This document shows positions 25,769 to 34,379 of a stretch of 41,999 bases of DNA, piece after piece. The stretch is from Micavibrio sp. (GTDB lineage Bacteria > Pseudomonadota > Alphaproteobacteria > Micavibrionales > Micavibrionaceae), in the NCBI GenBank assembly GCA_030824805.1, contig JAPJRC010000012.1:1-41999 (forward strand), read 5' to 3'. Position 1 is the first letter of the stretch. Every line of letters starts with the position of its first letter. A program made the translations under genes and the position numbers. The notes below the pieces were generated by a model that made no database searches, was not told where the DNA came from, and saw nothing but the letters and a program-made list of their open reading frames with translations.

Positions 25769-25938
25769 TGAGAGATGATACAATTCGTACAGACTCGCAA
25801 GGGTTGGCACGTCAGGCAATGTTGGATGCGGCAAGAGACGCGGCAACGCCAAAGCCGAAAATCGTGATTGCGACCGAAACATCGACCGGCAGACCGATCA
25901 AAACAACACCGCCCGCGCTGGCAAACGACAAGATTTAA
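25768..25938 (+). CDS. Small ORF (56 residues) between atpG and atpD
   Basis: A 56-codon frame beginning MRDDTIRTDSQGLARQAMLD and ending LANDKI. A full GGAGG stands 7 bases before its ATG, and the ATG shares one base with the atpG stop (TAATG), which favours translational coupling. The predicted product is basic at its ends and Pro/Thr-rich after residue 28, with no membrane segment. I know no family for it. Codon use is less GC-rich at third positions than in the atp genes. It ends 16 bases ahead of atpD. Confidence 0.62.
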   Translation: MRDDTIRTDSQGLARQAMLDAARDAATPKPKIVIATETSTGRPIKTTPPALANDKI

Positions 25939-25954
25939 AAAGGAAAAAGGACAA

Positions 25955-27370
25955 ATGGCAAAAGGTTATATTTCTCAGGTTCTCGGCGCTGTCGTCGACG
26001 TTACCTTCAACGATGGTGAAGTGCCCGCCATTCTGAACGCGCTGAGCTGTCAGAACGAAGGCAAGGAACTCGTGCTTGAAGTGGCACAGCACCTTGGCGA
26101 AAACACGGTTCGCGCCATCGCTATGGACTCGACAGACGGTCTGGTTCGCGGCCTGGAAGTTGTAGACTCCGGCGCGCCGATCTCCGTTCCCGTCGGTCCT
26201 GAAACACTCGGCCGTATCATGGACGTTATCGGCAACGCGATCGACGAGCGCGGCCCGGTCAACGCCAAGAAAACCTACCCGATTCACCGCGAAGCGCCTG
26301 CTTTCGTTGACCAGTCCGCAGAGGCTGAGCAGCTGGTTACGGGTATCAAGGTTGTCGACCTTCTCTGCCCATACCTCAAAGGCGGTAAGATCGGTCTGTT
26401 CGGCGGTGCCGGCGTTGGTAAAACCGTTACCATTCAGGAACTGATCAACAACATCGCAAAGGCCCACGGCGGCGTGTCCGTTTTCGCGGGCGTTGGCGAG
26501 CGTACCCGCGAAGGGAACGACCTCTACCACGAAATGATGGACGCCGGCGTTATCAAGCTGGACGGCGTTTCCAAAGTGGCCCTCGTATACGGCCAGATGA
26601 ACGAGCCGCCGGGCGCACGCGCACGTGTTGCTCTGTCGGGTCTTTCGATGGCTGAATATTTCCGCGACGAAGAAGGCCAGGACGTTCTGTTCTTCATGGA
26701 CAACGTGTTCCGCTTTACGCAGGCTGGCGCCGAAGTGTCCGCTCTGCTGGGCCGTATTCCTTCCGCCGTGGGTTACCAGCCGACGCTGGCGACCGACATG
26801 GGCGCGCTGCAAGAGCGTATTACATCGACGAACAAAGGCTCCATCACGTCCGTTCAGGCCGTATATGTTCCTGCCGACGACTTGACCGACCCTGCGCCGG
26901 CCACGACGTTCGCACACTTGGACGCCACGACGGTTCTTTCGCGTCAGATCGCCGAGCTCGGCATCTATCCGGCTGTTGACCCGCTGGACTCCACGTCCCG
27001 TATTCTTGACCCGCGCGTTGTCGGCGAAGAGCACTACAAGTGCGCCGCCGATGTTCAACGCACGCTGCAACAATACAAGGCGCTGCAGGACATCATCGCC
27101 ATCTTGGGTATGGACGAACTCTCCGAAGAAGACCGTCTGGTCGTTGCGCGCGCGCGCAAAATCCAGCGCTTCCTCTCGCAGCCATTCCACGTCGCCGAAG
27201 TCTTCACGGGTTCGCCGGGCGTGTTCGTACAGCTCGCCGACACGATCAAGGGCTTCCGCGCCATCGTTGACGGCAAATACGACCATCTGCCGGAATCGGC
27301 CTTCTACATGGTAGGCACCATCGAAGAAGCCGAAGCCAAAGCCAAGAAAATGGCAGCAGAGGCCGCATAG
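25955..27370 (+). CDS. atpD: ATP synthase F1 subunit beta
   Basis: A 471-residue catalytic subunit. The P-loop GGAGVGKT is at about 150-157, the catalytic Glu is in VGERTREGNDLYHEM near 182, and Walker B is LFFMDNVFRF near 246, followed by the RIPSAVGYQPTLATDMG catalytic loop. The C-terminal domain includes the DELSEED-like sequence DELSEEDRLVV. The open frame extends to 25868, but that part lies in the small ORF; AAAGGA before 25955 and the family start MAKGYISQVLG fix the ATG. Confidence 0.98.
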   Translation: MAKGYISQVLGAVVDVTFNDGEVPAILNALSCQNEGKELVLEVAQHLGENTVRAIAMDSTDGLVRGLEVVDSGAPISVPVGPETLGRIMDVIGNAIDERGPVNAKKTYPIHREAPAFVDQSAEAEQLVTGIKVVDLLCPYLKGGKIGLFGGAGVGKTVTIQELINNIAKAHGGVSVFAGVGERTREGNDLYHEMMDAGVIKLDGVSKVALVYGQMNEPPGARARVALSGLSMAEYFRDEEGQDVLFFMDNVFRFTQAGAEVSALLGRIPSAVGYQPTLATDMGALQERITSTNKGSITSVQAVYVPADDLTDPAPATTFAHLDATTVLSRQIAELGIYPAVDPLDSTSRILDPRVVGEEHYKCAADVQRTLQQYKALQDIIAILGMDELSEEDRLVVARARKIQRFLSQPFHVAEVFTGSPGVFVQLADTIKGFRAIVDGKYDHLPESAFYMVGTIEEAEAKAKKMAAEAA

Positions 27371-27373
27371 TAA

Positions 27374-27592
27374 ATGGCGAAGAAAGACCGCGATATCGAG
27401 AAAGGCTACAGCGACGCAGAGATCGTTGAAAAACTGCGCCGCCTTGCCGATTGCATCGAAAGCGGGAAGAACTTCGAAATACAGGTCGCGGGCGAGCGCA
27501 TATATGTTCCCGCCCGTGCCGAATTCACCATCGAACACGAGCGTGAAGGCGGCGAAGAAGAACTCGAATTCCAGTTTAAATGGAAAGCATAA
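27374..27592 (+). CDS. Amphi-Trp-domain protein
   Basis: A 72-residue protein that fits the amphi-Trp domain: a charged start, the helix SDAEIVEKLRRLADCIESGKN (about 13-33, given in family pattern as E-I-x-x-x-L-x-x-L-A-D), strands with ERIYVPARAEFTIEHE, and the closing ELEFQFKWK with the conserved tryptophan. The function of this domain is not established. It starts 3 bases after atpD and ends 2 bases before atpC, so it is firmly inside the F1 operon and should be made in step with it. That location is unusual. Confidence 0.8.
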   Translation: MAKKDRDIEKGYSDAEIVEKLRRLADCIESGKNFEIQVAGERIYVPARAEFTIEHEREGGEEELEFQFKWKA

Positions 27593-27594
27593 AA

Positions 27595-28032
27595 ATGGCT
27601 GAAGCAAACGCACAAACATTCAACTTCGAACTCGTCTCTCCGGACCAGATTCTTGTTTCGGAACCCGCATGGCAGGTTGTCATTCCGGGCGAAGAGGGAT
27701 ATTTCGGCGTTCGTGCCGGCCACATGTCGCTCATCGCCGCCGTAAGGCCGGGCGTTGTCGAAGTCTACAAAAAGGAAGGCGCGGCGCCTGAAAAGATTTT
27801 CATCGCCGGCGGTTTCGCCGACGTCACGGCAAAGCACTGCACGATCCTCGCCGAACAGGCCGTCAATGTGAATGAATTGAACATTGCCGACATTGAAAAG
27901 CAGATTTCAAACCTGAACGATGAAATCAAGGTGACGACCGACATCGTTGCCAAAAGCATGCTGCACAAGAAACTGCAGATTGCTACCATCAAGCTTGCGG
28001 CTGTAAAAGGATCGGCCGCCGAATCCCACTAA
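27595..28032 (+). CDS. atpC: ATP synthase F1 subunit epsilon
   Basis: A 145-residue subunit that couples rotor to F1 and inhibits hydrolysis. The N-terminal beta sandwich has FELVSPDQILVS (about 10-21) and VVIPGEEGYFGVRAGHMSLIAAVRPGVV, typical of the family; a helical tail of about 50 residues follows. The start at 27595 (MAEAN) has GGAAAG 8 bases upstream, within the end of the amphi-Trp gene. Last gene of the operon. Confidence 0.96.
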   Translation: MAEANAQTFNFELVSPDQILVSEPAWQVVIPGEEGYFGVRAGHMSLIAAVRPGVVEVYKKEGAAPEKIFIAGGFADVTAKHCTILAEQAVNVNELNIADIEKQISNLNDEIKVTTDIVAKSMLHKKLQIATIKLAAVKGSAAESH

Positions 28033-28035
28033 AAC

Positions 28036-28059
28036 AAACCCCACATCTGCGGGGTTTTT
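28036..28059. terminator. Bidirectional terminator between atpC and pabC
   Basis: A 7-bp stem AAACCCC/GGGGTTT (28036-28042 with 28051-28057) and 8-base loop, with T-runs on both strands. It ends the atp operon and, read on the other strand, the pab operon, whose stop codon it touches. Confidence 0.8.
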
Positions 28060-28816
28060 ATATCAAGGTAGCGGGACGAAAACCCCAGAAACTGTTGGTT
28101 AGGAACACACGGTTTGCCGCGCGCAAACGCTTCTCGGAAATCGGCTCTTCCTTCGCTTTGAATTTTTCGATGATTTTCACGCGTGTGATGCCCGCCATAA
28201 CGCCTTCGGATAGAGGCGGGGTGATCAATCCGCCATTTTCTTCTATGAAAAGATTGCTGGTGGAGCCGCAGCAAACATCTTCTTTTGTATTGGTCAGAAT
28301 TGCATCGTCCGCGCCCATGCTCTGCGCTTCACGCCGCGCCGCGAATGCGCGTGTGTAATCGAGGCGTTTGCAATTCTCCAGCCTGTCGCCTGCAACGCGC
28401 GGATGGCTCTTTATCACCGCGCATTTCAACGGCGGCAAATCCTTGACAGGGCCGCTGCGCGATGCGGTGATGATAACCGAAGGCACATCCGATACATAAA
28501 GCGGCTTGTCCGTTGTGCCGCCTGTTACGGTTGTGCGAATACGCACGGGGCCTTTGCTCAAATTGTTGCGCGATAGAAGCGGCAGCCACGCTTCGGACAA
28601 AGTCTCGAACATTGGAAGCCACGAAGGGCTGATGCCGAGCACTACGCCCGCGTCATGGACAAGGCGGTCGAAATGCGGGCGGGGTTCGTACAGAATACCG
28701 TCTACCGCCAGCATGGAATCGAAAACCGCGAGCGCGTTGGTAAAACCGCCATCATCGTGATAAAGCTGCGGCACCGTGCCGTCGAGAAATTGCCCGTCTT
28801 TCCAGATAACGCTCAT
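28058..28816 (-). CDS. pabC: Aminodeoxychorismate lyase-like class IV aminotransferase
   Basis: A 252-residue PLP enzyme that would remove pyruvate from 4-amino-4-deoxychorismate to give p-aminobenzoate for folate. The fold-type IV features are FDSMLAVDG near 32-40, RPHFDRL near 46-52, the PLP Lys150 in CKRLDYTRAFA, SNLF at 187-190, and TPPLSEGVMAGITR near 199-212. The glutamate that normally contacts the PLP ring before SNLF appears to be Cys183 (VCCGSTSNLF). The start at 28816 overlaps the pabA stop (ATGA), so translation is coupled; the longer frame adds 9 residues inside pabA. The pab context decides the name over branched-chain aminotransferases. Confidence 0.85.
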   Translation of the reverse strand: MSVIWKDGQFLDGTVPQLYHDDGGFTNALAVFDSMLAVDGILYEPRPHFDRLVHDAGVVLGISPSWLPMFETLSEAWLPLLSRNNLSKGPVRIRTTVTGGTTDKPLYVSDVPSVIITASRSGPVKDLPPLKCAVIKSHPRVAGDRLENCKRLDYTRAFAARREAQSMGADDAILTNTKEDVCCGSTSNLFIEENGGLITPPLSEGVMAGITRVKIIEKFKAKEEPISEKRLRAANRVFLTNSFWGFRPATLI

Positions 28817-29412
28817 GCGGCGCCCCGCAGGCGCCCGTTCCATGCATCCGCCATCGCGGTGAAATTGCGCAGTATATCTATGCCGTGGTCCGTGAGGCAG
28901 CTTTCGGGATGAAACTGGATTCCGTACACAGGATGGGTTTTGTGCTGGAACGCCATGACGATGCGGTCTTCTTCGGTTTGTGCCGTGATTTCCAGCGGCA
29001 CCTTTGCGGGCACATGCACGACAAGCGAATGATAGCGCCCGACGCGAAGCGGATTGGGCAGTCCCATAAATATACCCTCCGCATGGTGTTCGATCATGCT
29101 GGCCCTGCCATGCACGGGTTCCGGTGCGCGTATCACCTGTGCGCCGTACACTTCACCGATGCACTGGTGGCCGAGGCACACGCCGAGGATCGGAATGCGG
29201 TTGCCGAATTTGCGGATGATATCGTTGCAGATGCCGGCCTCGTGCGGTGTGCAGGGGCCGGGGGAAAGGATAATCGCTTCCGGCGGATCGATCGCGATAT
29301 CGTTGAGCGTGATGGCGTCGTTGCGCACCACTTCACGTTCACGGCCCAGCATTCCGACATGGCGGGCGAGGTTGTGCACAAAGCTGTCGTAATTGTCGAT
29401 GAGCAGGATCAT
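28813..29412 (-). CDS. pabA: Aminodeoxychorismate synthase, glutamine amidotransferase subunit
   Basis: A 199-residue class I glutamine amidotransferase that supplies ammonia to PabB. NYDSFVHNL at 7-15 opens the family. The catalytic Cys79 (GVCLGHQ), His168 and Glu170 (FHPES) are all present, with the LSPGPCTPHEAG loop near 49-60. TrpG of anthranilate synthase is very similar, and the subunit may serve both, but here it lies between pabB and pabC. Its ATG overlaps the pabB stop by 4 bases and its stop overlaps pabC. Confidence 0.93.
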   Translation of the reverse strand: MILLIDNYDSFVHNLARHVGMLGREREVVRNDAITLNDIAIDPPEAIILSPGPCTPHEAGICNDIIRKFGNRIPILGVCLGHQCIGEVYGAQVIRAPEPVHGRASMIEHHAEGIFMGLPNPLRVGRYHSLVVHVPAKVPLEITAQTEEDRIVMAFQHKTHPVYGIQFHPESCLTDHGIDILRNFTAMADAWNGRLRGAA

Positions 29413-30794
29413 GCGGTTTTCTTCAGCGCTCCCGCATCTTCAAAGCTTTCGAACATCTTGCGCGCCTTGGTCAGGGTTTCTTCCAGTTCGCCTTGCGCAT
29501 CCGACTGCGCGGTAATGCCGCCGCCGGTTTGCAGATGCACCTGCCCGCGCTCGTATACAAGCGTGCGAATGGTGATGGATGTGTCCATGGTACCGTCGAA
29601 CCCGACATAACCGATCGCGCCGCAATAGGCGCCGCGGCGGTTTGGTTCCAGTTCATCTATAATCTGCATAGCACGTATTTTCGGTGCGCCCGTGATCGAC
29701 CCGCCGGGGAAGCAGGCGCGCAAGGCATCCATCGCGCTCTGGTCGCCGCGCAATTTGCCGCGCACGGTGGAAACCAGATGGTGCAGTCCTTCGAACGTTT
29801 CAACCTTGCACAAATCAGGCACTTCTATCGAATGGTCTTCGCATACCTTGGACAAATCGTTGCGCAGCAGATCGACGATCATGATGTTTTCCGCACGGTC
29901 CTTGTCGCTCTCTGCCAGCGCCGCGGCGGGCAGGGAAGACGGCATAGTGCCTTTTATGGGACGTGTTTCCACGGTACGGCCGCGCATTTCGAGGAAACGC
30001 TCGGGAGAGGCGCTGGAAAGCTTCACATCGCCGAAATTGAGGAACGCGCCATATGGTGCGGCGTTCACTTCGCGCAGGCGGATGTAATGGGAAAACGCGT
30101 CGAATTCATGCGGCACATCGGCGCTAAAACGGCGGGACAAATTCGCCTGGAATATATCGCCCGCATAAATATATTCCACCACGCGCTTTATATCGGCTTT
30201 GTATTGCTCGTCGCTGCGTTCGCTGCGCCAGTCGAGATCGCATCCGCCGAATTGCGGTCTCTCGCCCATCGTCCATTCGATATAGGCTTTGTGGCGTTTG
30301 GCCTCTGCCGCGCTTTCGGCGCGTATCATCAGATGAGCCTGTCCGCTCGCATGGTCGAACGCCAGAACCTTGTCGTACAGACCAATGCACATGTCGGGCT
30401 GCGTTGTTTTTGCGGCTTTCGACGGCAGCTTTTCAATCCCGCGCGCAAGGTCGTATCCGAAAAATCCGGCCGCGCCGCCCTGGAATGCCGGAAGCCCTGC
30501 CTGCGGCTTGAACCCGTCGCCCCAAAGGGCAAGGCGTTCGCGCACCACTTGGAACGGGTCCGCTGCATAGGTGAATTGATGGTCGGCATTGGTGATCGTG
30601 ATGCGCCCGCCGCGCGCTTCGATGGTCTCGAACGGGTGCCAGCATAAATACGAAACCCGGTTCAAATCATGACCGGGTTTGGCGGAATCTAGGAATATCG
30701 AGTAAGGCTGCGCCGCCAGAGGCGCGAAAGAGTCCACGGGATCCAGCTTGTCCCATTGGAAGACATAGAGTTTTTTCTTTGCTCCCCAGCTCAT
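29409..30794 (-). CDS. pabB: Aminodeoxychorismate synthase component I
   Basis: A 461-residue chorismate-using enzyme that makes 4-amino-4-deoxychorismate with ammonia from PabA. The chorismate-binding domain occupies the C-terminal two thirds: YAGDIFQANLSRRF near 210-223, PERFLEMRGRTVETRPIKGT near 262-281 with the PabB-type lysine (PIKGT), and FPGGSITGAPKIRAMQIIDELE near 366-387. PIKGT favours PabB over TrpE. AAGGCAGG lies just before the ATG. First of three overlapping genes pabB-pabA-pabC, 27 bases after dinG, so probably on the same transcript. Confidence 0.94.
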   Translation of the reverse strand: MSWGAKKKLYVFQWDKLDPVDSFAPLAAQPYSIFLDSAKPGHDLNRVSYLCWHPFETIEARGGRITITNADHQFTYAADPFQVVRERLALWGDGFKPQAGLPAFQGGAAGFFGYDLARGIEKLPSKAAKTTQPDMCIGLYDKVLAFDHASGQAHLMIRAESAAEAKRHKAYIEWTMGERPQFGGCDLDWRSERSDEQYKADIKRVVEYIYAGDIFQANLSRRFSADVPHEFDAFSHYIRLREVNAAPYGAFLNFGDVKLSSASPERFLEMRGRTVETRPIKGTMPSSLPAAALAESDKDRAENIMIVDLLRNDLSKVCEDHSIEVPDLCKVETFEGLHHLVSTVRGKLRGDQSAMDALRACFPGGSITGAPKIRAMQIIDELEPNRRGAYCGAIGYVGFDGTMDTSITIRTLVYERGQVHLQTGGGITAQSDAQGELEETLTKARKMFESFEDAGALKKTA

Positions 30795-30821
30795 GCCTGC
30801 CTTATCGCCCGTTTCCAGCCA

Positions 30822-33584
30822 TCACGCAAGAAATTTCTTAATCTGTTCCGCCGCGTCCGCAAGGCCCGTTTTCTGAATTTCGACCCCTTCCGGGAACGCA
30901 CCGTACAGGCGGGAGGGCAGCATGGAATCCAGCATAACGAACACACCCTTGTCACCGGCACGGCGGATCAGGCGGCCGAACGCCTGTTTGAGTTTCAGGC
31001 GCGACAGACGCTCGTCATATTGTTTTTTGCCGAACGCTTCGCGGCGGGCGCGGTGGAGAATGGTCGGGCGCGGCCATGGCACACGGTCGAACACGATCAG
31101 GCGCAATGAATCGCCCGGTACATCCACACCGTCGCGCACTGCATCGGTGCCGAGCAAACATGCGTTTACATCGTCGCGGAAAATATCGACGAGCGTGCCG
31201 TTGTCCATCGCGTCCACATGCTGGGCGTAGAGATGCAATCCCTTTTCCTCCAGTTTCGGCGCGATGTTATCATGCACGCTGCGCAATCTTTGTATGGCGG
31301 TGAACAGGCCCAGCGCACCGCCGCCCGATGCCTCGAACAAGGTCTGGTACGCCTTCGAAACTTGCGCCATATCGTCCTTGCGCACATCGTTGATGACAAA
31401 AATTTTGGTGCGCGCAGGGTAATCGAACGGCGATTCAAAGGCTTCCTGATGTATGTTCGGCGTCAAATGCGAAAGCCCTGAAAGATCACGTGCCACGCGC
31501 CAGTTTTCCTGCGGGTTGTCCGTGCCGTCGCGCAATGTCGCCGATGTGACGGCAATGCCGTGCGCGTGCGGTTTCATGGATCCTGCGAACGGTATCATCG
31601 GGTCCACCCAGTGGCGGTACAGCCCGACGTCATACGCACGGCCTTCCATGCGTTCGATCTCCATCCAGTCGATGAACTGCTCCGGCATCGCTGCGGCCTC
31701 TAACGTGTCCAGCATGCCCATCCAGCCCGTGAGCGTCATGCCTTTCAGATTGAGCGACGTGATGAGCGCGTCCAGCCTGCGCCGCGCGTCGGCCTCTAGC
31801 GTGTCCGCCTGATCGTTCAGTTTCTTGCGCAGCCCGTTCGTCAGTTTCAAAATCGGCGCATACAAATTCTCGATCGCCTTTTTCAATTTCTGTGCGGCGG
31901 GGCGCATCTCTTCGGTCAAAGGTTGCGTATCCGTTTCAAGAGAATAGGGGCCGTCGCGCCCATCGGCACGTGCAAACACCTGCCTGTACACGGCGTGTAG
32001 AAATTCCTCGCAGGCGCCGCGCGGTTCGTTGTCGGCAAGGCGTTTTTGCCATCCTTCGGCGGTAAGGGTTTTGCTTTCCTCGAGAATATCCTGCAGCAAT
32101 CGCTCCAGATCGGCATCGCCCGCAACCACATCTTCGGCGCGGCGTTTCAATCCCCGCGCGCGGCTTTTGCCTGCGCCTTCGTTGCCGCGGAGCCATCGGC
32201 GCAGCTCATAGGTTTCCCGCGCTGTCAGATGCCCCGCATAGGCGCTGTCCGCCGCATCGAACAAATGGTGCCCTTCGTCGAACACATAGTATCGCGGCAA
32301 ATCTGAATCGTTGCCGCTGTCGGCGGTTTGAATCATCACCAGCGCGTGGTTGGCGACGACGATCTCCGCATGGCGCGCTTTGCGCACGCTGCGTTCAACG
32401 AAGCATCTGTGATAATGATCGCATGCGGAATAAATGCATTCACCGCGGCGGTCTGCCAATCCGGTTGTGTACGACGTGCCGAGAAGGCCCGTAAGCCATC
32501 CGGGGAAATCGCCGCTCGACAAATCGCCATCGCGTGTCGCTGCGGCCCACCGCGCCATAATGCCGACCGCAATCGGGGTGTTTGCGTTCTTTGCCAATCC
32601 CGCGCCCGCCGCGACATCTTCCAGATTCAAAAGGCACAGATAATTCTCGCGGCCTTTGCGCGTGGCAACCTTCGCGTCTTTCAAATCAAGGTTGGGATAG
32701 ATGCGGTCCAGTTCCTGTCCGATCTGCCTTTGCAGGTTTTTGGTGTAGGTGGAAACCCACACCGTGCCTTTGTTCTTTTGTGCCCATACGGAGGCCGGCG
32801 ATAAATAGCCGAGCGTTTTGCCAACGCCCGTGCCGGCTTCGGCGAGCACGGCGTTCACATGCCCATCGGTCTCCAGCGGGCGAAACGCTTCGGTCATTGT
32901 GCTCGCGTAATCCATCTGTGCGGACCGTTGTTCCGCGCCGCTGCCGAGCACGCCCGCCAAACGCTCGCGCGCTTCCGCACCCGTGACGGGATGGTGCGAT
33001 GCCGGTGGGGGCGGTGCTTCTTCCACCCACTCTGGCAAGGATTTCCAGATGTTGAGATCCGCCTTGGAAACGATCACGTCTTTTTCGTCATACACCTGAC
33101 CGAACGCGGCGAAGATATAGGGCGTCCACACCCATCCCTTGCCGTTCTGTCCCATCACGCCCGCGATCTTCATGGGGTCCGCGCGACCGCGCCACGGGTC
33201 GGTGCGCAGGTCGGAAAGCAAAGCGGCGGCCGCCTCCATCAATGCGAACGGATAGTCCTCCGGGCTTTCGGGAACGGTGATACCGAGCGCGCGTGCGATG
33301 CCCACGGGGGTCGGCACTGCGAAACTCGCCGGATGCACGAACGCGAAAAGTTCAAGAATATCGAAGGCGGGCAGGGAATCCAGATCTAGCCGTTTTGCGG
33401 TGTAGGGGGCGTGGCACACCATCACCGGCTGGCCCGACATTATGCGCCGCGCCTGCGCGTGGGAAAGCTTGGAAACCTCGCCGTCGGTGCTCAGGATATA
33501 GGCTTCGCGCGCGTTGGCGTATACCGCCGGAATATCCGGAATTCTGACCTTTTCGGGTCGTGCCTGCGCGCTGCTGTTTGCCAT
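30822..33584 (-). CDS. dinG: DinG-type ATP-dependent helicase (XPD family)
   Basis: A 920-residue superfamily-2 helicase. A long N-terminal region (about 1-235) with FDILELFAFVHPASFAVPTP is of the type seen in alphaproteobacterial DinG proteins and may be a worn exonuclease-like domain. Walker A is EAGTGVGKT near 250. Iron-sulfur cysteines are in YLCLLN and CIYSACDHYHRC. The DEAH-type box is DEGHHLFD near 445, and the Arg-rich motif QAFGRLIRRAGDKG lies near the end. DinG unwinds 5'-tailed and R-loop structures. The start is taken as ATG 33584; a TTG two codons upstream is possible. Confidence 0.9.
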   Translation of the reverse strand: MANSSAQARPEKVRIPDIPAVYANAREAYILSTDGEVSKLSHAQARRIMSGQPVMVCHAPYTAKRLDLDSLPAFDILELFAFVHPASFAVPTPVGIARALGITVPESPEDYPFALMEAAAALLSDLRTDPWRGRADPMKIAGVMGQNGKGWVWTPYIFAAFGQVYDEKDVIVSKADLNIWKSLPEWVEEAPPPPASHHPVTGAEARERLAGVLGSGAEQRSAQMDYASTMTEAFRPLETDGHVNAVLAEAGTGVGKTLGYLSPASVWAQKNKGTVWVSTYTKNLQRQIGQELDRIYPNLDLKDAKVATRKGRENYLCLLNLEDVAAGAGLAKNANTPIAVGIMARWAAATRDGDLSSGDFPGWLTGLLGTSYTTGLADRRGECIYSACDHYHRCFVERSVRKARHAEIVVANHALVMIQTADSGNDSDLPRYYVFDEGHHLFDAADSAYAGHLTARETYELRRWLRGNEGAGKSRARGLKRRAEDVVAGDADLERLLQDILEESKTLTAEGWQKRLADNEPRGACEEFLHAVYRQVFARADGRDGPYSLETDTQPLTEEMRPAAQKLKKAIENLYAPILKLTNGLRKKLNDQADTLEADARRRLDALITSLNLKGMTLTGWMGMLDTLEAAAMPEQFIDWMEIERMEGRAYDVGLYRHWVDPMIPFAGSMKPHAHGIAVTSATLRDGTDNPQENWRVARDLSGLSHLTPNIHQEAFESPFDYPARTKIFVINDVRKDDMAQVSKAYQTLFEASGGGALGLFTAIQRLRSVHDNIAPKLEEKGLHLYAQHVDAMDNGTLVDIFRDDVNACLLGTDAVRDGVDVPGDSLRLIVFDRVPWPRPTILHRARREAFGKKQYDERLSRLKLKQAFGRLIRRAGDKGVFVMLDSMLPSRLYGAFPEGVEIQKTGLADAAEQIKKFLA

Positions 33585-33662
33585 AGACAAGACATAGCAT
33601 TTTTAGGCGTCTGATCAAAAGAATCGGTGCGATATTCGCCAATTATCCTCGGGGGAAAAGGC

Positions 33663-34379
33663 TCAGCGCGCGATAAGAACCTGATAGAAATAATAGGAAT
33701 CGTTCGTCTGCCCGCCCCAGGCTGGCGATTGCAGGCAGGCGGCTTTCTTTCCGGCGACATATTCCGGATGGGTATTGTCGTCGCCGACAACGCCGCCACT
33801 TGCTCCTCCCGCGAGCACGCCAACAAAAGGAGAGGTGATAGCCAGGCCGTCTTTGGCAAAGTTCTGTACACCGAGCATTTTATTGATTGCGCGGCAGGCG
33901 TCCACGGTAAGGTTAGGGGCGATCAGTATGAGATCTGCAAGCGCGTTTGAGCCCACATTGTAGACAAAGCCCCGACCGCCAATGAAATAATCCGACTGGG
34001 TGGCCTGAAGCCCCGCGGGTATGCGTTTGAAAGCATACCCTGCGCCTTCCGGATTGAAGACATGGCATCCGAATTCGCCGTTCGCGACGGGTGTATTCGT
34101 GTTGTTGTATTTCTGCGAACCAGACCATTCTGTGGTGTAAAAACTTATGTCGGTTTCGGAACAATTGCCGTTTAAAAGCAGATTGTTGACCGCTTGCGCC
34201 AAGCCTGCGGTATAGCGCAGCATTTCGGATGCTTTTATGCTGGCGCGTTCTGTGGAACCCGTTTCCTCTGTCTGTCCGCTCGTGCGCGTGAGCAAGACTG
34301 TCAACCCGCCGAGCAGGAATATCGCGATCAGGATCAGGAAAAGGGCGTTGCCGCTGCGGGAGTTATTTTTCTTCATCAT
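33663..34379 (-). CDS. Pilin-like membrane-anchored protein B
   Basis: A 238-residue protein with a short basic N-terminus, one hydrophobic helix (about 12-30, ALFLILIAIFLLGGLTVLL) and a large predicted extracytoplasmic domain. It resembles type IV pilin-like (minor pilin or PilX-like) proteins in shape, but no clear prepilin cleavage motif followed by Phe-Thr-Leu is present. Four cysteines (GNCSE, GCHVF, ACRAI, AACLQ) match in order those of the upstream paralogue. Its ATG overlaps that gene's stop by 4 bases. No type IV pilus assembly genes are in the window. Function unknown. Confidence 0.7.
   Translation of the reverse strand: MMKKNNSRSGNALFLILIAIFLLGGLTVLLTRTSGQTEETGSTERASIKASEMLRYTAGLAQAVNNLLLNGNCSETDISFYTTEWSGSQKYNNTNTPVANGEFGCHVFNPEGAGYAFKRIPAGLQATQSDYFIGGRGFVYNVGSNALADLILIAPNLTVDACRAINKMLGVQNFAKDGLAITSPFVGVLAGGASGGVVGDDNTHPEYVAGKKAACLQSPAWGGQTNDSYYFYQVLIAR

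Noticed and set aside
25868..25954. N-terminal extension of AtpD
   Set aside because: The beta subunit begins MAKGYISQVLG after a good Shine-Dalgarno; the extension overlaps the small ORF in another frame.
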